NCBI RefSeq assembly: GCF_003628305.1
Contig: NZ_RBZM01000005.1
Location: 124,001 to 188,000 of the forward strand
DNA: 64,000 nucleotides
Source of the DNA: Cohnella endophytica
GTDB taxonomy: Bacteria > Bacillota > Bacilli > Paenibacillales > Paenibacillaceae
Direction of reading: 5' to 3'
A program made the translations under genes and the position numbers. Position 1 is the stretch's first letter. The number at the start of each line of letters is the position of its first letter. Positions 1 to 7,849 of this stretch are shown piece after piece. Under the pieces are notes generated by a model. That model made no database searches. It saw only the letters and a list, made by a program, of their open reading frames with translations, and had not been told where the DNA came from.

Positions 1-1
1 G

Positions 2-427
2 AAGTCGTTAACCGAGCGGTTAGGGATCCGGGCTCGATTTCTCGGCTCGGTCCCCCAAGATCGGCTACGGCTGTGGATGGCAGCTTCGGACGTTATGATA
101 TTCCCCTCGGCGACGGAGACTTTCGGCAACGTCGTATTGGAGGCAATGGCCTGCGGTTTGCCGGTCATCGGAGCCGCCGGCGGGGCGGTTCCGGATACGA
201 TCCGGGATGGAATCAACGGTCTTCTCTGCGATCCCGGCAGTTCGGAGGCTTTCGCCGGAAGCCTGGAGCGTTTGTACCGCGACCCCGCCTTGCGAGCCAG
301 ATTATCCGCTACGGGTTTGCTCGAGGCGCGTACGCGGTCATGGGAGGGGATTTTCCGGGAGCTTATGACGAGCATAGAATCGTCGACGAAGATGGAATCC
401 GCAACATTGTCCGCTTCCCATTCGTAA
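2..427 (+). CDS. Glycosyltransferase family 4, C-terminal part (5' truncated by window edge)
   Basis: This is the C-terminal part of a GT-B fold glycosyltransferase that would transfer a sugar from a nucleotide-sugar donor to a glycan or lipid acceptor. The frame is open from the first bases of the window (...GSVPQDRLRLWMAASDV...) and ends in TAA at 425-427. The donor-site signature E-x7-E (ETFGNVVLE) is followed by AMACGLPVIG, which is typical of GT4 enzymes; a short helical tail (SLERLYRDPALRARL) completes the domain. About 140 residues are visible, so roughly two thirds of the protein lie outside the window. The substrate cannot be read. The next gene is also a glycosyltransferase, which hints at an envelope-glycan locus, but a 320-bp gap separates the two. 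Confidence 0.85.
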   Translation, partial: KSLTERLGIRARFLGSVPQDRLRLWMAASDVMIFPSATETFGNVVLEAMACGLPVIGAAGGAVPDTIRDGINGLLCDPGSSEAFAGSLERLYRDPALRARLSATGLLEARTRSWEGIFRELMTSIESSTKMESATLSASHS

Positions 428-748
428 ACTTATTGTGAACATGGGATAGGTCCACGGATAGAAAAGGCATGCAAATCGCCGGAAAGGGGAGCTAAAGCGG
501 AGAAATCTCGATTACATGCGCAGCTATCCCACAGTTAATCGCCGATGAGGGCCGTCAGTCGCGAATACGGGTATTATAACCTTTTGACAAAAAGAAGCAT
601 TCCGAAGAAAATCAAGAAGTTCTCTTTTCAGGGAGGAGTCGCAAGGGTAAAAAAGGTTGATCGAGAAAGTGTCGGAGAAGAAACCAAACAGAGAAAAAGA
701 AACTAAACAGAGAAAAAGAAAAAAGGGATCTAGGGGGTACAACTGAAT
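428..748 (+). promoter_or_regulatory. Intergenic region with candidate promoter and 19-bp-period direct repeat
   Basis: No gene is visible here. A possible sigma-A promoter is TTGACA at 584-589, a 17-bp spacer and GAAAAT at 607-612 (good -35, weak -10). A 17-nt A-rich word, AAACAGAGAAAAAGAAA, occurs twice, at 686-702 and 705-721, just before the AGGGGGT ribosome site of the following gene. The duplicated purine-rich leader could affect translation initiation, but nothing in the sequence proves this. Confidence 0.35.
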
Positions 749-1987
749 ATGTTTAACGATTTTCTTTTGGTCGTTCAAGTGTTGTTTTTCATCATTGGCG
801 CGTATCAGGTGATTTTGTCTTTCTTCGGGTGGTATCGCAAGAGGGAGCGGATCACGCATAAGCCGACCAAATCGTTCGCGATGCTGGTTGCCGCCCATAA
901 CGAAGAAACGGTCGTAGGCGCATTAATCGAGAATTTGCTCAAAATGGACTACCCGCGCGAGCTGTTCGATATTTTCGTCATCTGCGATAATTGCACCGAC
1001 GGTACGGCGAATATCGTTCGCAAGTACGAAGGCGTGCACGCGTGCGAAAGATCGAACCCGAACCAACGAGGCAAAGGCTTCGCGATCGAATGGATGCTGA
1101 AGGAATTGTGGAAACATCCGAAGCAATACGATGCGATCGTAATGTTCGATGCCGACAATCTCGTCGCGACGGACTTCCTTCAATACATGAACGAGGACCT
1201 GTGCAACGGCAACAGAGTCATCCAAGGTTATTTGGACACGAAAAACCCGCATGATTCCTGGGTTAGCGCAGCTAACGGGATTAACTATTGGTTCTGCAAC
1301 CGCCTGTGGCAGATGCCGCGATACAATTTAGGGTTATCCAATTTCCTGGGCGGAACGGGGATGTGCTTCGAGACGAAGCTGCTGAAAGAAATGGGTTGGG
1401 GGGCAACGAGCCTGGTCGAGGATTTGGAATTCACGATCCGTTGCATCCAGCGCGACATCTATCCGAAGTTCAACTACGACGCGCGCGTGTATGACGAGAA
1501 GCCGATTACGTTCAAAGCTTCTTCCCGCCAACGTCTTCGTTGGATGCAAGGGCATTTCGATGTTACCCGTCGTTACATGTTTCCGCTGTTATGGCAAGGA
1601 ATCAAGGAACGCAGCATGGTCAAGATCGATGCCGCGCTCTATGTCTTTAACGCTTATAACTTCTTGATCGGTTTCCTGCTGACGGCTACGTTGTGGTTCG
1701 ACGTCTTGCTGCCGGGAGCTCCGCATTTCGTTTCCATCTACTCGCTCGCGCCGGTATGGCTGGCCGTTCCTATATCTCTGTACATTTACATGCAGGTACC
1801 GCTGGCGATGTTGCTCGAGAAAGTGAACTGGCGCGTGTACTTTAGGCTGATTACGTTCCCGATCTTCTTCTTCACGTGGTGGCCGATTACGTTCTATGCT
1901 TTCTTTACGCAGAACAACAAAACATGGAGCCATACTCAGCACACCCGCGTGCTTCGCTTGGAAGAAGTGCAAGGGAAACAAATGTAA
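749..1987 (+). CDS. Membrane-anchored processive-type glycosyltransferase family 2
   Basis: Predicted GT-A fold polysaccharide glycosyltransferase of the BcsA/chitin-synthase-like group, 412 aa, in the cytoplasmic membrane. One N-terminal membrane segment (about 5-27) precedes the catalytic domain (about 42-270) and two to three hydrophobic segments follow (about 298-320, 332-355, 365-386). Active-site motifs are present: the nucleotide-binding VAAHNEE stretch, FDAD at 133-136 (DxD-like), the acidic pair ED at 224-225 and the QRLRW signature at 261-265, which marks processive enzymes. The start follows AGGGGGT by 9 nt. A strong terminator follows directly. Family assignment is secure. The sugar and polymer are unknown. 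Confidence 0.85.
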   Translation: MFNDFLLVVQVLFFIIGAYQVILSFFGWYRKRERITHKPTKSFAMLVAAHNEETVVGALIENLLKMDYPRELFDIFVICDNCTDGTANIVRKYEGVHACERSNPNQRGKGFAIEWMLKELWKHPKQYDAIVMFDADNLVATDFLQYMNEDLCNGNRVIQGYLDTKNPHDSWVSAANGINYWFCNRLWQMPRYNLGLSNFLGGTGMCFETKLLKEMGWGATSLVEDLEFTIRCIQRDIYPKFNYDARVYDEKPITFKASSRQRLRWMQGHFDVTRRYMFPLLWQGIKERSMVKIDAALYVFNAYNFLIGFLLTATLWFDVLLPGAPHFVSIYSLAPVWLAVPISLYIYMQVPLAMLLEKVNWRVYFRLITFPIFFFTWWPITFYAFFTQNNKTWSHTQHTRVLRLEEVQGKQM

Positions 1988-1998
1988 GGAAGCTCGGA

Positions 1999-2041
1999 GT
2001 TTCCCCGGGAATGGCCCGGGGAAACCCTCTTTTCATTTTTT
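1999..2041 (+). terminator. Intrinsic terminator after the GT2 gene
   Basis: A perfect 11-bp stem (GTTTCCCCGGG / CCCGGGGAAAC) with a 5-nt loop is followed by a T-rich stretch. Confidence 0.9.
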
Positions 2042-2053
2042 GCAGGGTACGCG

Positions 2054-2082
2054 TTGACTTCCTGCGCGGAGCATGATATAGT
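2054..2082 (+). promoter_or_regulatory. Sigma-A promoter of the infC operon
   Basis: TTGACT (2054-2059), 17-bp spacer, TATAGT (2077-2082). Transcription should start near 2089, giving a leader of more than 200 nt before infC. Confidence 0.8.
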
Positions 2083-2088
2083 GATCGT

Positions 2089-2263
2089 TGTGACTGATTT
2101 AAGAATTATTCAGCACGCGCAAGCAGAAGCACCCGCTTCTCACCTGATTGGCTTCGGCTGACGGGTTTGCGTAGCCGACGATACGGGAAATGCGGACGAT
2201 GGATTGTTCGCGTGGCCGATACGTTTGGACTAGGATGCGGGTCGATGCGACTCGTATTTTTTT
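2089..2263 (+). ncRNA. L20-type leader RNA with attenuator hairpin
   Basis: This structured leader lies between the promoter and infC, where Bacillota carry the ribosomal protein L20 autoregulatory leader. It ends in a terminator-like hairpin, ATGCGGGTCG / CGACTCGTAT (2235-2244 and 2248-2257, two G-U pairs, 3-nt loop), followed by seven T. In the known system L20 binds the leader and promotes termination before infC-rpmI-rplT. Position, terminator and downstream genes all fit. I have not verified the L20-binding fold itself. Confidence 0.75.
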
Positions 2264-2314
2264 ATGTTGTCTCAACCATTCAATAATAAGAGTTTATTTC
2301 GGAGGTGGAACATT

Positions 2315-2827
2315 ATTAGCAAGGATCATCAGATCAACGAGGAAATCCGGGCGAAGGAAGTCCGACTAGTCGGCCCAGAAGGCGAACAAATCGGGATCAA
2401 ACCTTTTCGTGAAGCTATGCAGATGGCCATTGACGCGAATCTCGACTTAGTTAACGTTGCGCCTCAGGCCAAACCGCCTGTGTGTCGCATCATGGACTAC
2501 GGCAAATTCCGTTATGAGCAGCAGAAGAAAGAAAAGGAAGCTCGGAAGAATCAGAAAATCGTCGACCTCAAAGAAGTTTGGTTTCGTGCGAACATCGAAG
2601 AGCACGACTATCAAACGAAGTTTCGCAATGTTGTGAAATTTTTGAACGAAGGCGACAAGGTGAAATGCTCCGTGCGGTTCCGCGGTCGCGAAATTACGCA
2701 TGCCAAGCTCGGACAGAAGATCTTGGAGCGGGTCGCGAACGAAGTAGCAGAAATTTGTGTTGTTGAGCGCATGCCTAAGCTGGAAGGCCGCAGCATGATT
2801 ATGATTTTGGCTCCGAAAGCCCACTGA
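2315..2827 (+). CDS. infC: Translation initiation factor IF-3 (ATT start)
   Basis: IF-3 binds the 30S subunit, keeps it apart from 50S and checks the start codon and initiator tRNA. The 170-aa protein has the N-domain (INEEIRAKEVRLVGPEG...), the conserved PPVCRIMDYGKFRYEQQKKEKEARKNQK linker region and a C-domain ending in MILAPKAH. No ATG, GTG or TTG fits the conserved N-terminus. The sequence GGAGGTGGAACATTATTAGC places the rare start codon ATT at 2315 (or 2312), 9 nt after GGAGG. Rare AUU-type infC starts are known and let IF-3 limit its own synthesis. First gene of infC-rpmI-rplT; 16 bp separate it from rpmI. Confidence 0.95.
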   Translation: MSKDHQINEEIRAKEVRLVGPEGEQIGIKPFREAMQMAIDANLDLVNVAPQAKPPVCRIMDYGKFRYEQQKKEKEARKNQKIVDLKEVWFRANIEEHDYQTKFRNVVKFLNEGDKVKCSVRFRGREITHAKLGQKILERVANEVAEICVVERMPKLEGRSMIMILAPKAH

Positions 2828-2843
2828 CAGGAGGATACAATTC

Positions 2844-3044
2844 ATGCCTAAGATGAAAACTCATAGCAGCTTGAAAGATCGCTTCAAAATTACCGGAACC
2901 GGTAAAGTAAAACGGTTCAAAGCTTACAAAAACCACTTGTTGTCCCACAAATCCGGTCGCGCTAAGCGCGTATTGGCAGGCCAACCATTGGTAGCGCAAG
3001 GCGACGTTCGCCGCATGCAGCAACAACTCGCAAACCTGAAATAA
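2844..3044 (+). CDS. rpmI: 50S ribosomal protein L35
   Basis: Small basic ribosomal protein of 66 aa, the usual length. It starts MPKMKTHSSLKDRFKITGTG and keeps the HLLSHKSGRAKR core. The ribosome site AGGAGG lies just before the ATG. It sits between infC and rplT in the canonical operon order and shares the L20-responsive leader. Confidence 0.98.
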   Translation: MPKMKTHSSLKDRFKITGTGKVKRFKAYKNHLLSHKSGRAKRVLAGQPLVAQGDVRRMQQQLANLK

Positions 3045-3090
3045 ACTATCGATAATTCGTTATATGAACACTTCCGGGAGGTAATGAATC

Positions 3091-3450
3091 ATGGCAAGAG
3101 TCAAGGGCGGATTCGTCACGCGCCGTCGTCGCAATAGAATGTTGAAGTTAGCAAAAGGTTACTGGGGCGCGAAACATCGCCTGTTTAAGAAAGCTAAAGA
3201 ACAAGTAATGAAATCCCTTATGTACGCATACCGTGACCGTCGTCAGACGAAACGGAACTTCCGCAAATTGTGGATCGTGCGTATTAACGCTGCGGCTCGC
3301 CAGAACGGCTTGTCTTACAGCAAAATGATGCACGGCCTGAAATTGGCCGGTATCGAAGTAAACCGCAAAATGCTTGCCGACCTGGCAGTGAACGACATCG
3401 GCGCGTTCAACTCCCTTGCCGGCGCAGCCAAAGAAAAAATCAACGCGTAG
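3091..3450 (+). CDS. rplT: 50S ribosomal protein L20
   Basis: Ribosomal protein of 119 aa that binds 23S rRNA early in 50S assembly. It also represses its own operon by binding the leader RNA in Bacillota. It begins [26 protein letters not shown] and keeps the family's basic N-terminal helix and compact C-terminal domain ([16 protein letters not shown]). The GGGAGG ribosome site is well placed. Last gene of the operon, followed by a clear terminator. Confidence 0.98.
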   Translation: MARVKGGFVTRRRRNRMLKLAKGYWGAKHRLFKKAKEQVMKSLMYAYRDRRQTKRNFRKLWIVRINAAARQNGLSYSKMMHGLKLAGIEVNRKMLADLAVNDIGAFNSLAGAAKEKINA

Positions 3451-3472
3451 GCTTCGGCCTCGCGTTCGGACA

Positions 3473-3500
3473 AGCCCCGGGCAACTGGGGCTTTTTTTGT
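3473..3500 (+). terminator. Terminator of the infC operon
   Basis: Stem AGCCCC / GGGGCT (3473-3478, 3487-3492) followed by seven T. Confidence 0.85.
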
Positions 3501-3537
3501 TTTCTGCGGTGATGATCGGTTGGGGAGGCATGGGAGA

Positions 3538-3829
3538 GTGCAGAATGCGCCGAATAAGATGTACTCCGCTACTTCGGTGAGTGAAAGTGTGTTGGATGCG
3601 GCGAATAAGATGCACTCTGCTTCTTCGGTGAGTTAGAATGTGGTGGATGCGGCGAATAAGATGCACTCCGCTACTTCGGTGAGTGAGAGTGTGGTGAATG
3701 CGGCGAATAAGATGCACTCCGCTACTTCGGTGAGTGAGAGTGTGGTGAATGCGGCGAATAAGATGCACTCCGCTACTTCGGTGAGTGAAAGTGTGTTGGA
3801 TGCGGCGAATAAGATGCACTCCGCTACTT
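3538..3829. repeat. 51-bp tandem repeat array 1 (five full units and a partial sixth)
   Basis: Units begin at 3538, 3589, 3640, 3691, 3742 and 3793, exactly 51 bp apart. A typical unit reads GTGGTGAATGCGGCGAATAA then GATGCACTCCGCTACTTCGG then TGAGTGAGAGT. Units 3-5 differ by only a few bases; units 1 and 2 are more diverged. Read as + strand protein the unit would be 17 residues, but unit 2 carries an in-frame TAG and no ribosome site starts it, so I treat it as non-coding. The last unit breaks off inside the 3' end of the nuclease-fold gene on the minus strand and supplies its stop codon. Reverse-complemented, each good unit contains CTTATTCGCCG, which is shared with the arrays at 50.9 and 58.4 kb. 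Confidence 0.9.
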
Positions 3830-4507
3830 TACTCCTTTTCCAAGAACATAACGCGTCGTTCGTTTCTTTCCGGAGGAAGCAGCATTCAAGTAACCTGACT
3901 TGGTCAAACCGACGATGTGTCGGTTGATTGTTGTCCTATGCCATCCGAGTTCCTTTGCGGCGGAAGTCGGCGAGAAAGGGGAACGGTTTCGCTCCGCATA
4001 GGCTACGATTGCCCGGTCGACAGGATCATCGATATCAAGGGTGACGGAAGACTTATCAATCCCCCACTTGCCGGCTGCATGCATAAGGAGTTGCTGGCAT
4101 CTGCGGGGATGTTCGGCGATATCGTCGTAGGAGAAGCGCAAAACGATCCAACCGTCGAGCACGAGATGATTTTGGCGAAAGAGATTGTCGGCGAATTTCC
4201 ATCGGTCAACGTTCCGCCAATGGGGACCGAATCCGTCGATCTCTATCGCGACATTAATGCCCGGCATCGCCCATGCGAAGTCCAAATAACGAAACCCATC
4301 CTTAAAATCCGTAACCTCGTACTCCGGGTGCAGGGCGTTAAAAGAGAAGAAGTTCGGCCACCACACCTTGGCGATGAACGATTTCTGCGCGTGATTCAGA
4401 CCCTTCGTTAACTTTCGTTTCCGTTCCCCCGAGCTCTTCCTCGTATGCCCGGCCATCCACTCCCCATAGGCAACTTCAAAAGAAGCATCCCTACTCGCAA
4501 CAGCCAT
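3824..4507 (-). CDS. Predicted nuclease-fold (DUF559/Vsr-like) protein with C-terminal winged helix
   Basis: 227-aa protein with a likely PD-(D/E)XK-type core: YLDFAWAMPGINVAIEIDG gives an Asp near 76 and an E-x-D near 89-91, followed by a helix and VLDGWIVLRFSYDDI, the usual beta-strand pattern of DUF559/Vsr-related endonucleases. Residues about 165-225 look like a winged helix-turn-helix (PTSAAKELGWHRTTINRHIVGLTKSGYL). Start chosen at 4507 because AAGGAGG lies 7 nt upstream; the ATG at 4513 is too close. A minus-strand promoter and a terminator-like hairpin precede it. The stop codon lies inside the last unit of tandem array 1. Function is unknown. DNA cleavage or repeat-related activity is only an inference from the fold. 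Confidence 0.65.
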   Translation of the reverse strand: MAVASRDASFEVAYGEWMAGHTRKSSGERKRKLTKGLNHAQKSFIAKVWWPNFFSFNALHPEYEVTDFKDGFRYLDFAWAMPGINVAIEIDGFGPHWRNVDRWKFADNLFRQNHLVLDGWIVLRFSYDDIAEHPRRCQQLLMHAAGKWGIDKSSVTLDIDDPVDRAIVAYAERNRSPFSPTSAAKELGWHRTTINRHIVGLTKSGYLNAASSGKKRTTRYVLGKGVK

Positions 4508-4513
4508 ATCCAT

Positions 4514-4827
4514 TCCTCCTTATCAATAAAAAAACGCCGCTCGCCCGGAGAGTTCCGGATGAACGGCGCGTGCTTCGCGACCAGCTTTGGTTAGTATGAT
4601 ACATGACTTCCGACGAACGAACAAGTCTCGTTGGATGACCTGCAAAATACATGAGTATCCCGTATGGCCGGCAAGCCCCATTTTCCCGCTGAGGGACAGA
4701 TGTACATGCACGACAAGCGTGCAAGCCATACATTAACAGGACAACGGAGACGTTGATCAAACCCGATATCCGATTGTCGTCTTTCGCGTTTCGCAACCAA
4801 TGAACACCAAGGAAGGAGTGTTGGGTA
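4514..4827. other. Divergent intergenic region
   Basis: This 314-bp stretch holds the leader and promoter of the minus-strand nuclease-fold gene and the upstream region of the plus-strand Gly/Tyr-rich gene. A perfect inverted repeat, TGCACG-acaag-CGTGCA (4707-4723), lies near its middle and may be an operator. I see no convincing plus-strand promoter, tRNA or additional gene. Confidence 0.4.
4528..4568 (-). terminator. Terminator-like hairpin in the leader of the nuclease-fold gene (possible attenuator)
   Basis: On the minus strand an outer stem CGCCG/CGGCG (4564-4568 with 4535-4539) encloses an inner stem CCGGA/TCCGG (4554-4558 with 4545-4549) and is followed by seven T (4534-4528), then the ribosome site and start. 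A promoter-like pair lies just upstream: TTGTTC (4624-4619), 17-bp spacer, TATCAT (4601-4596). The hairpin would therefore sit inside the 5' leader of the gene. Confidence 0.5.
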
Positions 4828-5100
4828 ATGTCGCGAATTACTCGATCGCAGGCAAGCCATTTTATCGGCAAACAAATCTATGCCGTTCGCAAAGACGGAT
4901 CCGTTGCTTCCGGCAAGTTAGTTCGAATCCAAGGCAACCGAGTTGCGTTGGAGCAACCAAAAGGTGAGAAAGCGCAAATTAAATTGATTCTTCCGTTGGT
5001 CTTGTTCGATGTGTTGGCTGTTGATGGCGGTTACGGTTATGGGGACGGATACGGTTACGGCGGTTACGGTTATGACGGCTTTGACGGCGGATGGTGGTAA
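4828..5100 (+). CDS. Small protein with Gly/Tyr-rich C-terminal tail
   Basis: 90-aa protein with GGAAGGAG well placed before the ATG. Residues about 10-65 look like a small beta-barrel or SH3-like fold (GKQIYAVRKDGSVASGKLVRIQGNRVALEQPKG), and residues about 66-90 form a low-complexity tail of repeated GYGYGD/GGYGYD ending in GGWW. Gly/Tyr-rich tails occur in several small Bacillota proteins, including spore-coat proteins, but no specific family is recognised. A 15-bp perfect hairpin terminates the gene. Spore or surface function is only a guess. Confidence 0.7.
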   Translation: MSRITRSQASHFIGKQIYAVRKDGSVASGKLVRIQGNRVALEQPKGEKAQIKLILPLVLFDVLAVDGGYGYGDGYGYGGYGYDGFDGGWW

Positions 5101-5115
5101 TCTAGAAAGTAACGG

Positions 5116-5155
5116 GAACAGCGGACCGATGGGCATCGGTCCGCTGTTCTTTGTC
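5116..5155 (+). terminator. Terminator between convergent genes
   Basis: Perfect 15-bp stem (5116-5130 / 5135-5149) with GGGC loop, followed by TTTGTCGTTATTT. It serves the plus-strand gene and may also stop the converging GNAT transcript. Confidence 0.85.
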
Positions 5156-5162
5156 GTTATTT

Positions 5163-5609
5163 TCAGTTGTACAGAGGCTTGGCGACTTCGATCACTTTGA
5201 GCGCATCGATCGTACGTATCGTCGTATAACCGAGTCTGGCGTAAAAGCGGAGAGCGCGATAGTTGCCCTCATCCACGAATATCCGCGACGTGGTGCAGCC
5301 TTTCTTGCGCCCGTATTGCTCTGCCCGGCGCATGAGCGCGGTTCCCCAATGTTTGTTCTGACGGGAGGAATCGACGGCAAGCAGATCGATGAATAGAACC
5401 GTGCCGCGAAATTCCATATGAAGAAAGCCGAACGGCGAACTCCTGCGGGTTTCGGCGACGACGAGAGTGGCTCCTCTGCGCATGCGTCGCGCGATCTCAT
5501 AGTGCAAGCGGCTGTCCCGGGGATGTTGCCATGGGGAAATCGGAACCAATTGCGTGCGGACAAGCTCGACGATGCCCTTATCGTCCCGCGGTTGTCTCCA
5601 ACGTATCAA
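5163..5609 (-). CDS. GNAT family N-acetyltransferase (TTG start)
   Basis: 148-aa acetyl-CoA-dependent acyltransferase. The central LLAVDSSRQNKHWGTALMRR is the acetyl-CoA-binding motif A of the GNAT fold, and NYRALRFYARLGY is the conserved end of the domain. Start chosen at TTG 5609 because GGGGGAGGTG lies 8 nt upstream; an upstream TTG at 5672 has no ribosome site. The substrate is unknown; GNAT enzymes modify amines on proteins, antibiotics or metabolites. It converges on the Gly/Tyr-rich gene and diverges from the ilvB leader. Confidence 0.85.
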   Translation of the reverse strand: MIRWRQPRDDKGIVELVRTQLVPISPWQHPRDSRLHYEIARRMRRGATLVVAETRRSSPFGFLHMEFRGTVLFIDLLAVDSSRQNKHWGTALMRRAEQYGRKKGCTTSRIFVDEGNYRALRFYARLGYTTIRTIDALKVIEVAKPLYN

Positions 5610-5714
5610 ACAGGGCACCTCCCCCTTACGAAGTCGCTCGGCCCGGATTACGAACGGTTGCCGATTGTACAACGTATGAGAAAGTAATTTGATCGGTAAC
5701 GGCTAAGATGTGTA

Positions 5715-5743
5715 TTGACGAATGCCTTAGCGAAGAATATAAT
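5715..5743 (+). promoter_or_regulatory. Sigma-A promoter of the ilvB operon
   Basis: TTGACG (5715-5720), 17-bp spacer, TATAAT (5738-5743), directly before the T-box leader. Confidence 0.85.
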
Positions 5744-5749
5744 AATGTC

Positions 5750-6079
5750 TAAATCGACTGCAAAGCAAATAGCCGTGATGAGGATAAAGCGATAGGGCTC
5801 TTATGCGCAGAGAGTATCGGACCTGCTGAAACCGATACCTTAACCCCTGTAAGCGAAGTCTCCTCGGAGCTGTTCGCCTGAACCGCCTAAACGGCGTAAT
5901 AGGGTGAATCGGATTAGCGCACGTTATTGCGCTTAGAGTATGAACGTTCCTTGATTTTTTGGAACTCATACTTTATAAGGCCGTCATCGCGAGATGCGCG
6001 GCAAACTCGGGTGGTACCGCGGAAGCAACAGCCTTTCGTCCCTTGATAGCCATATTGGCGTCGGGATGAAAGGCTTTTT
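5750..6079 (+). ncRNA. T-box leader of ilvB, specifier probably GTC (valine)
   Basis: tRNA-sensing leader that lets transcription continue when the matching tRNA is uncharged. The T-box core GGGTGGTACCGCGG is at 6009-6022. The terminator stem CCTTTCGTCCC / GGGATGAAAGG (6032-6042, 6063-6073) is followed by CTTTTTG. Stem I carries the usual AGAGAG bulge motif. Aligning the 3' side of stem I with that of the pheS T-box in this window, anchored on CGGAGC, places GTC (5858-5860) where pheS has TTC; both are preceded by GAA/AAA. This points to valine control. An overlapping CTC (leucine, 5860-5862) is the less likely alternative. Confidence 0.9.
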
Positions 6080-6103
6080 GATTTGTTGAAAGGAGGAAAA
6101 AAG

Positions 6104-7849
6104 ATGAGTGCTCAAGGTGTTCAAATGAAGTCCAAGGAAGAATTGATCGAGAAGTGGAGCAAGCCCGAGGTGATCACGGGATCTGAAATACTGCTTCGCA
6201 GTTTATTGCTGGAGGGAGCAGAGTGCGTCTTCGGTTATCCGGGCGGCGCGGTACTGTTCATCTACGATGCCATGCACGGCTTTTCGGATTTCCAGCATCT
6301 GTTGACGAGACACGAACAAGGTGCCATTCACGCCGCGGACGGTTATGCGCGTTCTACCGGCAAAGTGGGTGTATGTATCGCGACTTCGGGACCGGGCGCG
6401 ACCAACTTGGTCACGGGTATCGCAACTGCATATATGGATTCAGTACCGCTAGTCGTCATCACGGGTAACGTAGCGACGACCCTGATCGGTACGGATGCTT
6501 TCCAAGAAGCGGATATCGTAGGGATCACGATGCCGATTACGAAACACAGCTATCTGGTACGTAAGGCCGAGGATCTGCCTCGAGTCATTCACGAAGCCTT
6601 CCATATTGCGAACAGCGGACGGAAAGGTCCGGTGCTCATCGATATTCCGAAAGACGTTTCCGCGGAAAAAACGTTGTTCCAACCCGTAACCCAAGTTAAT
6701 CTTCGCGGGTACAACCCGACGGTTCAACCGAATAAGCAACAAGTGGAGAAAATGATCCGAGCGATCGAGAAAGCCGAGAAACCGGTTATTCTAGCCGGCG
6801 GCGGCGTCGTATACTCGGGAGCCCACGAGGAGCTTTACGAGTTCATCACGAAGACGGGCATTCCGACTACGACGACATTGCTTGGATTGGGCGGTTTCCC
6901 AAGCGGCCACGAGCTGCACATGGGAATGCCGGGAATGCACGGAACATGGACGGCGAATACGGCGATTCAATCGGCCGACTTGCTCATTAATATCGGCGCT
7001 CGTTTCGACGATCGCGTGACGGGCAAGCTGAAAGGTTTCGCGCCACATGCGAAGATCGTCCACATCGATATCGATCCGGCGGAGATCGGCAAGAACGTGC
7101 CTACGGACATTCCGATCGTCGGAGACGTAAAGGCGGTGCTTCAGCAGGCGAACGCCATCGCGAAGTACGCGGGGAAAGCCGATGCCTGGCGCAAACAAAT
7201 CGCCGAATGGTCCGCGGAGAAGCCGTTCAAGTATATCGATTCCGATACCGAGTTGAAGCCTCAATGGGTCATTCAGATGATTCACGAGACGACGAACGGC
7301 GACGCGATCGTGACGACCGACGTCGGTCAGCATCAGATGTGGGCGGCGCAATACTATCCGTTCAAGCAACCGCGTTCTTGGGTAACCTCGGGCGGACTCG
7401 GAACGATGGGCTTCGGATTCCCGTCGGCGATCGGCGCACAGATGGGCAATCCCGGCAGAACGGTCGTATCGATCAACGGAGACGGCGGCATGCAGATGTG
7501 CGCCCAAGAGCTTGCGATCTGCGCGATCAACAACATTCCGGTTAAAGTTGTTATCATTAACAACCAAGTGCTCGGAATGGTTCGCCAATGGCAAGAGCTC
7601 ATCTACGATAACCGTTACAGCCATATCGACCTTTCGGGTAGCCCGGATTTCGTGAAGCTTGCCGAGGCCTACGGAGTAAAAGGGTTCCGCGCTTCGAACA
7701 AAGAAGACGCGCGCAGCGTATGGGAAGAAGCATTGAATCATCCGGGGCCTGCGGTCGTCGAATTCGTTGTCCGCAAGCATGAGAACGTGTATCCGATGGT
7801 TACCCAAGGAAGCACGATCGATCAGATGATCATGGGGGATTCCGAATGA
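6104..7849 (+). CDS. ilvB: Acetolactate synthase large (catalytic) subunit
   Basis: ThDP- and FAD-dependent enzyme that condenses pyruvate with pyruvate or 2-oxobutyrate, the first common step of valine, leucine and isoleucine synthesis. 581 aa with the three expected domains: pyrimidine-binding N-domain ([23 protein letters not shown], catalytic Glu in [15 protein letters not shown]), central FAD domain, and ThDP-binding C-domain ([29 protein letters not shown] cofactor motif). Start chosen at 6104, 7 nt after AAAGGAGG. The stop overlaps the ilvN start (ATGA), indicating translational coupling. Controlled by the upstream T-box. Confidence 0.97.
   Translation: MSAQGVQMKSKEELIEKWSKPEVITGSEILLRSLLLEGAECVFGYPGGAVLFIYDAMHGFSDFQHLLTRHEQGAIHAADGYARSTGKVGVCIATSGPGATNLVTGIATAYMDSVPLVVITGNVATTLIGTDAFQEADIVGITMPITKHSYLVRKAEDLPRVIHEAFHIANSGRKGPVLIDIPKDVSAEKTLFQPVTQVNLRGYNPTVQPNKQQVEKMIRAIEKAEKPVILAGGGVVYSGAHEELYEFITKTGIPTTTTLLGLGGFPSGHELHMGMPGMHGTWTANTAIQSADLLINIGARFDDRVTGKLKGFAPHAKIVHIDIDPAEIGKNVPTDIPIVGDVKAVLQQANAIAKYAGKADAWRKQIAEWSAEKPFKYIDSDTELKPQWVIQMIHETTNGDAIVTTDVGQHQMWAAQYYPFKQPRSWVTSGGLGTMGFGFPSAIGAQMGNPGRTVVSINGDGGMQMCAQELAICAINNIPVKVVIINNQVLGMVRQWQELIYDNRYSHIDLSGSPDFVKLAEAYGVKGFRASNKEDARSVWEEALNHPGPAVVEFVVRKHENVYPMVTQGSTIDQMIMGDSE

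Noticed and set aside
3148..3819. Minus-strand frame of 223 codons with repeated HLIRRIHHTLTHRSSGV
   Set aside because: It translates tandem array 1 and then runs antisense through rplT; no ribosome site and no conserved domain.
3640..3927. Plus-strand frame with repeated VNAANKMHSATSVSES
   Set aside because: It covers only some array units (unit 2 has an in-frame stop), has no ribosome site and overlaps the 3' end of the nuclease-fold gene.
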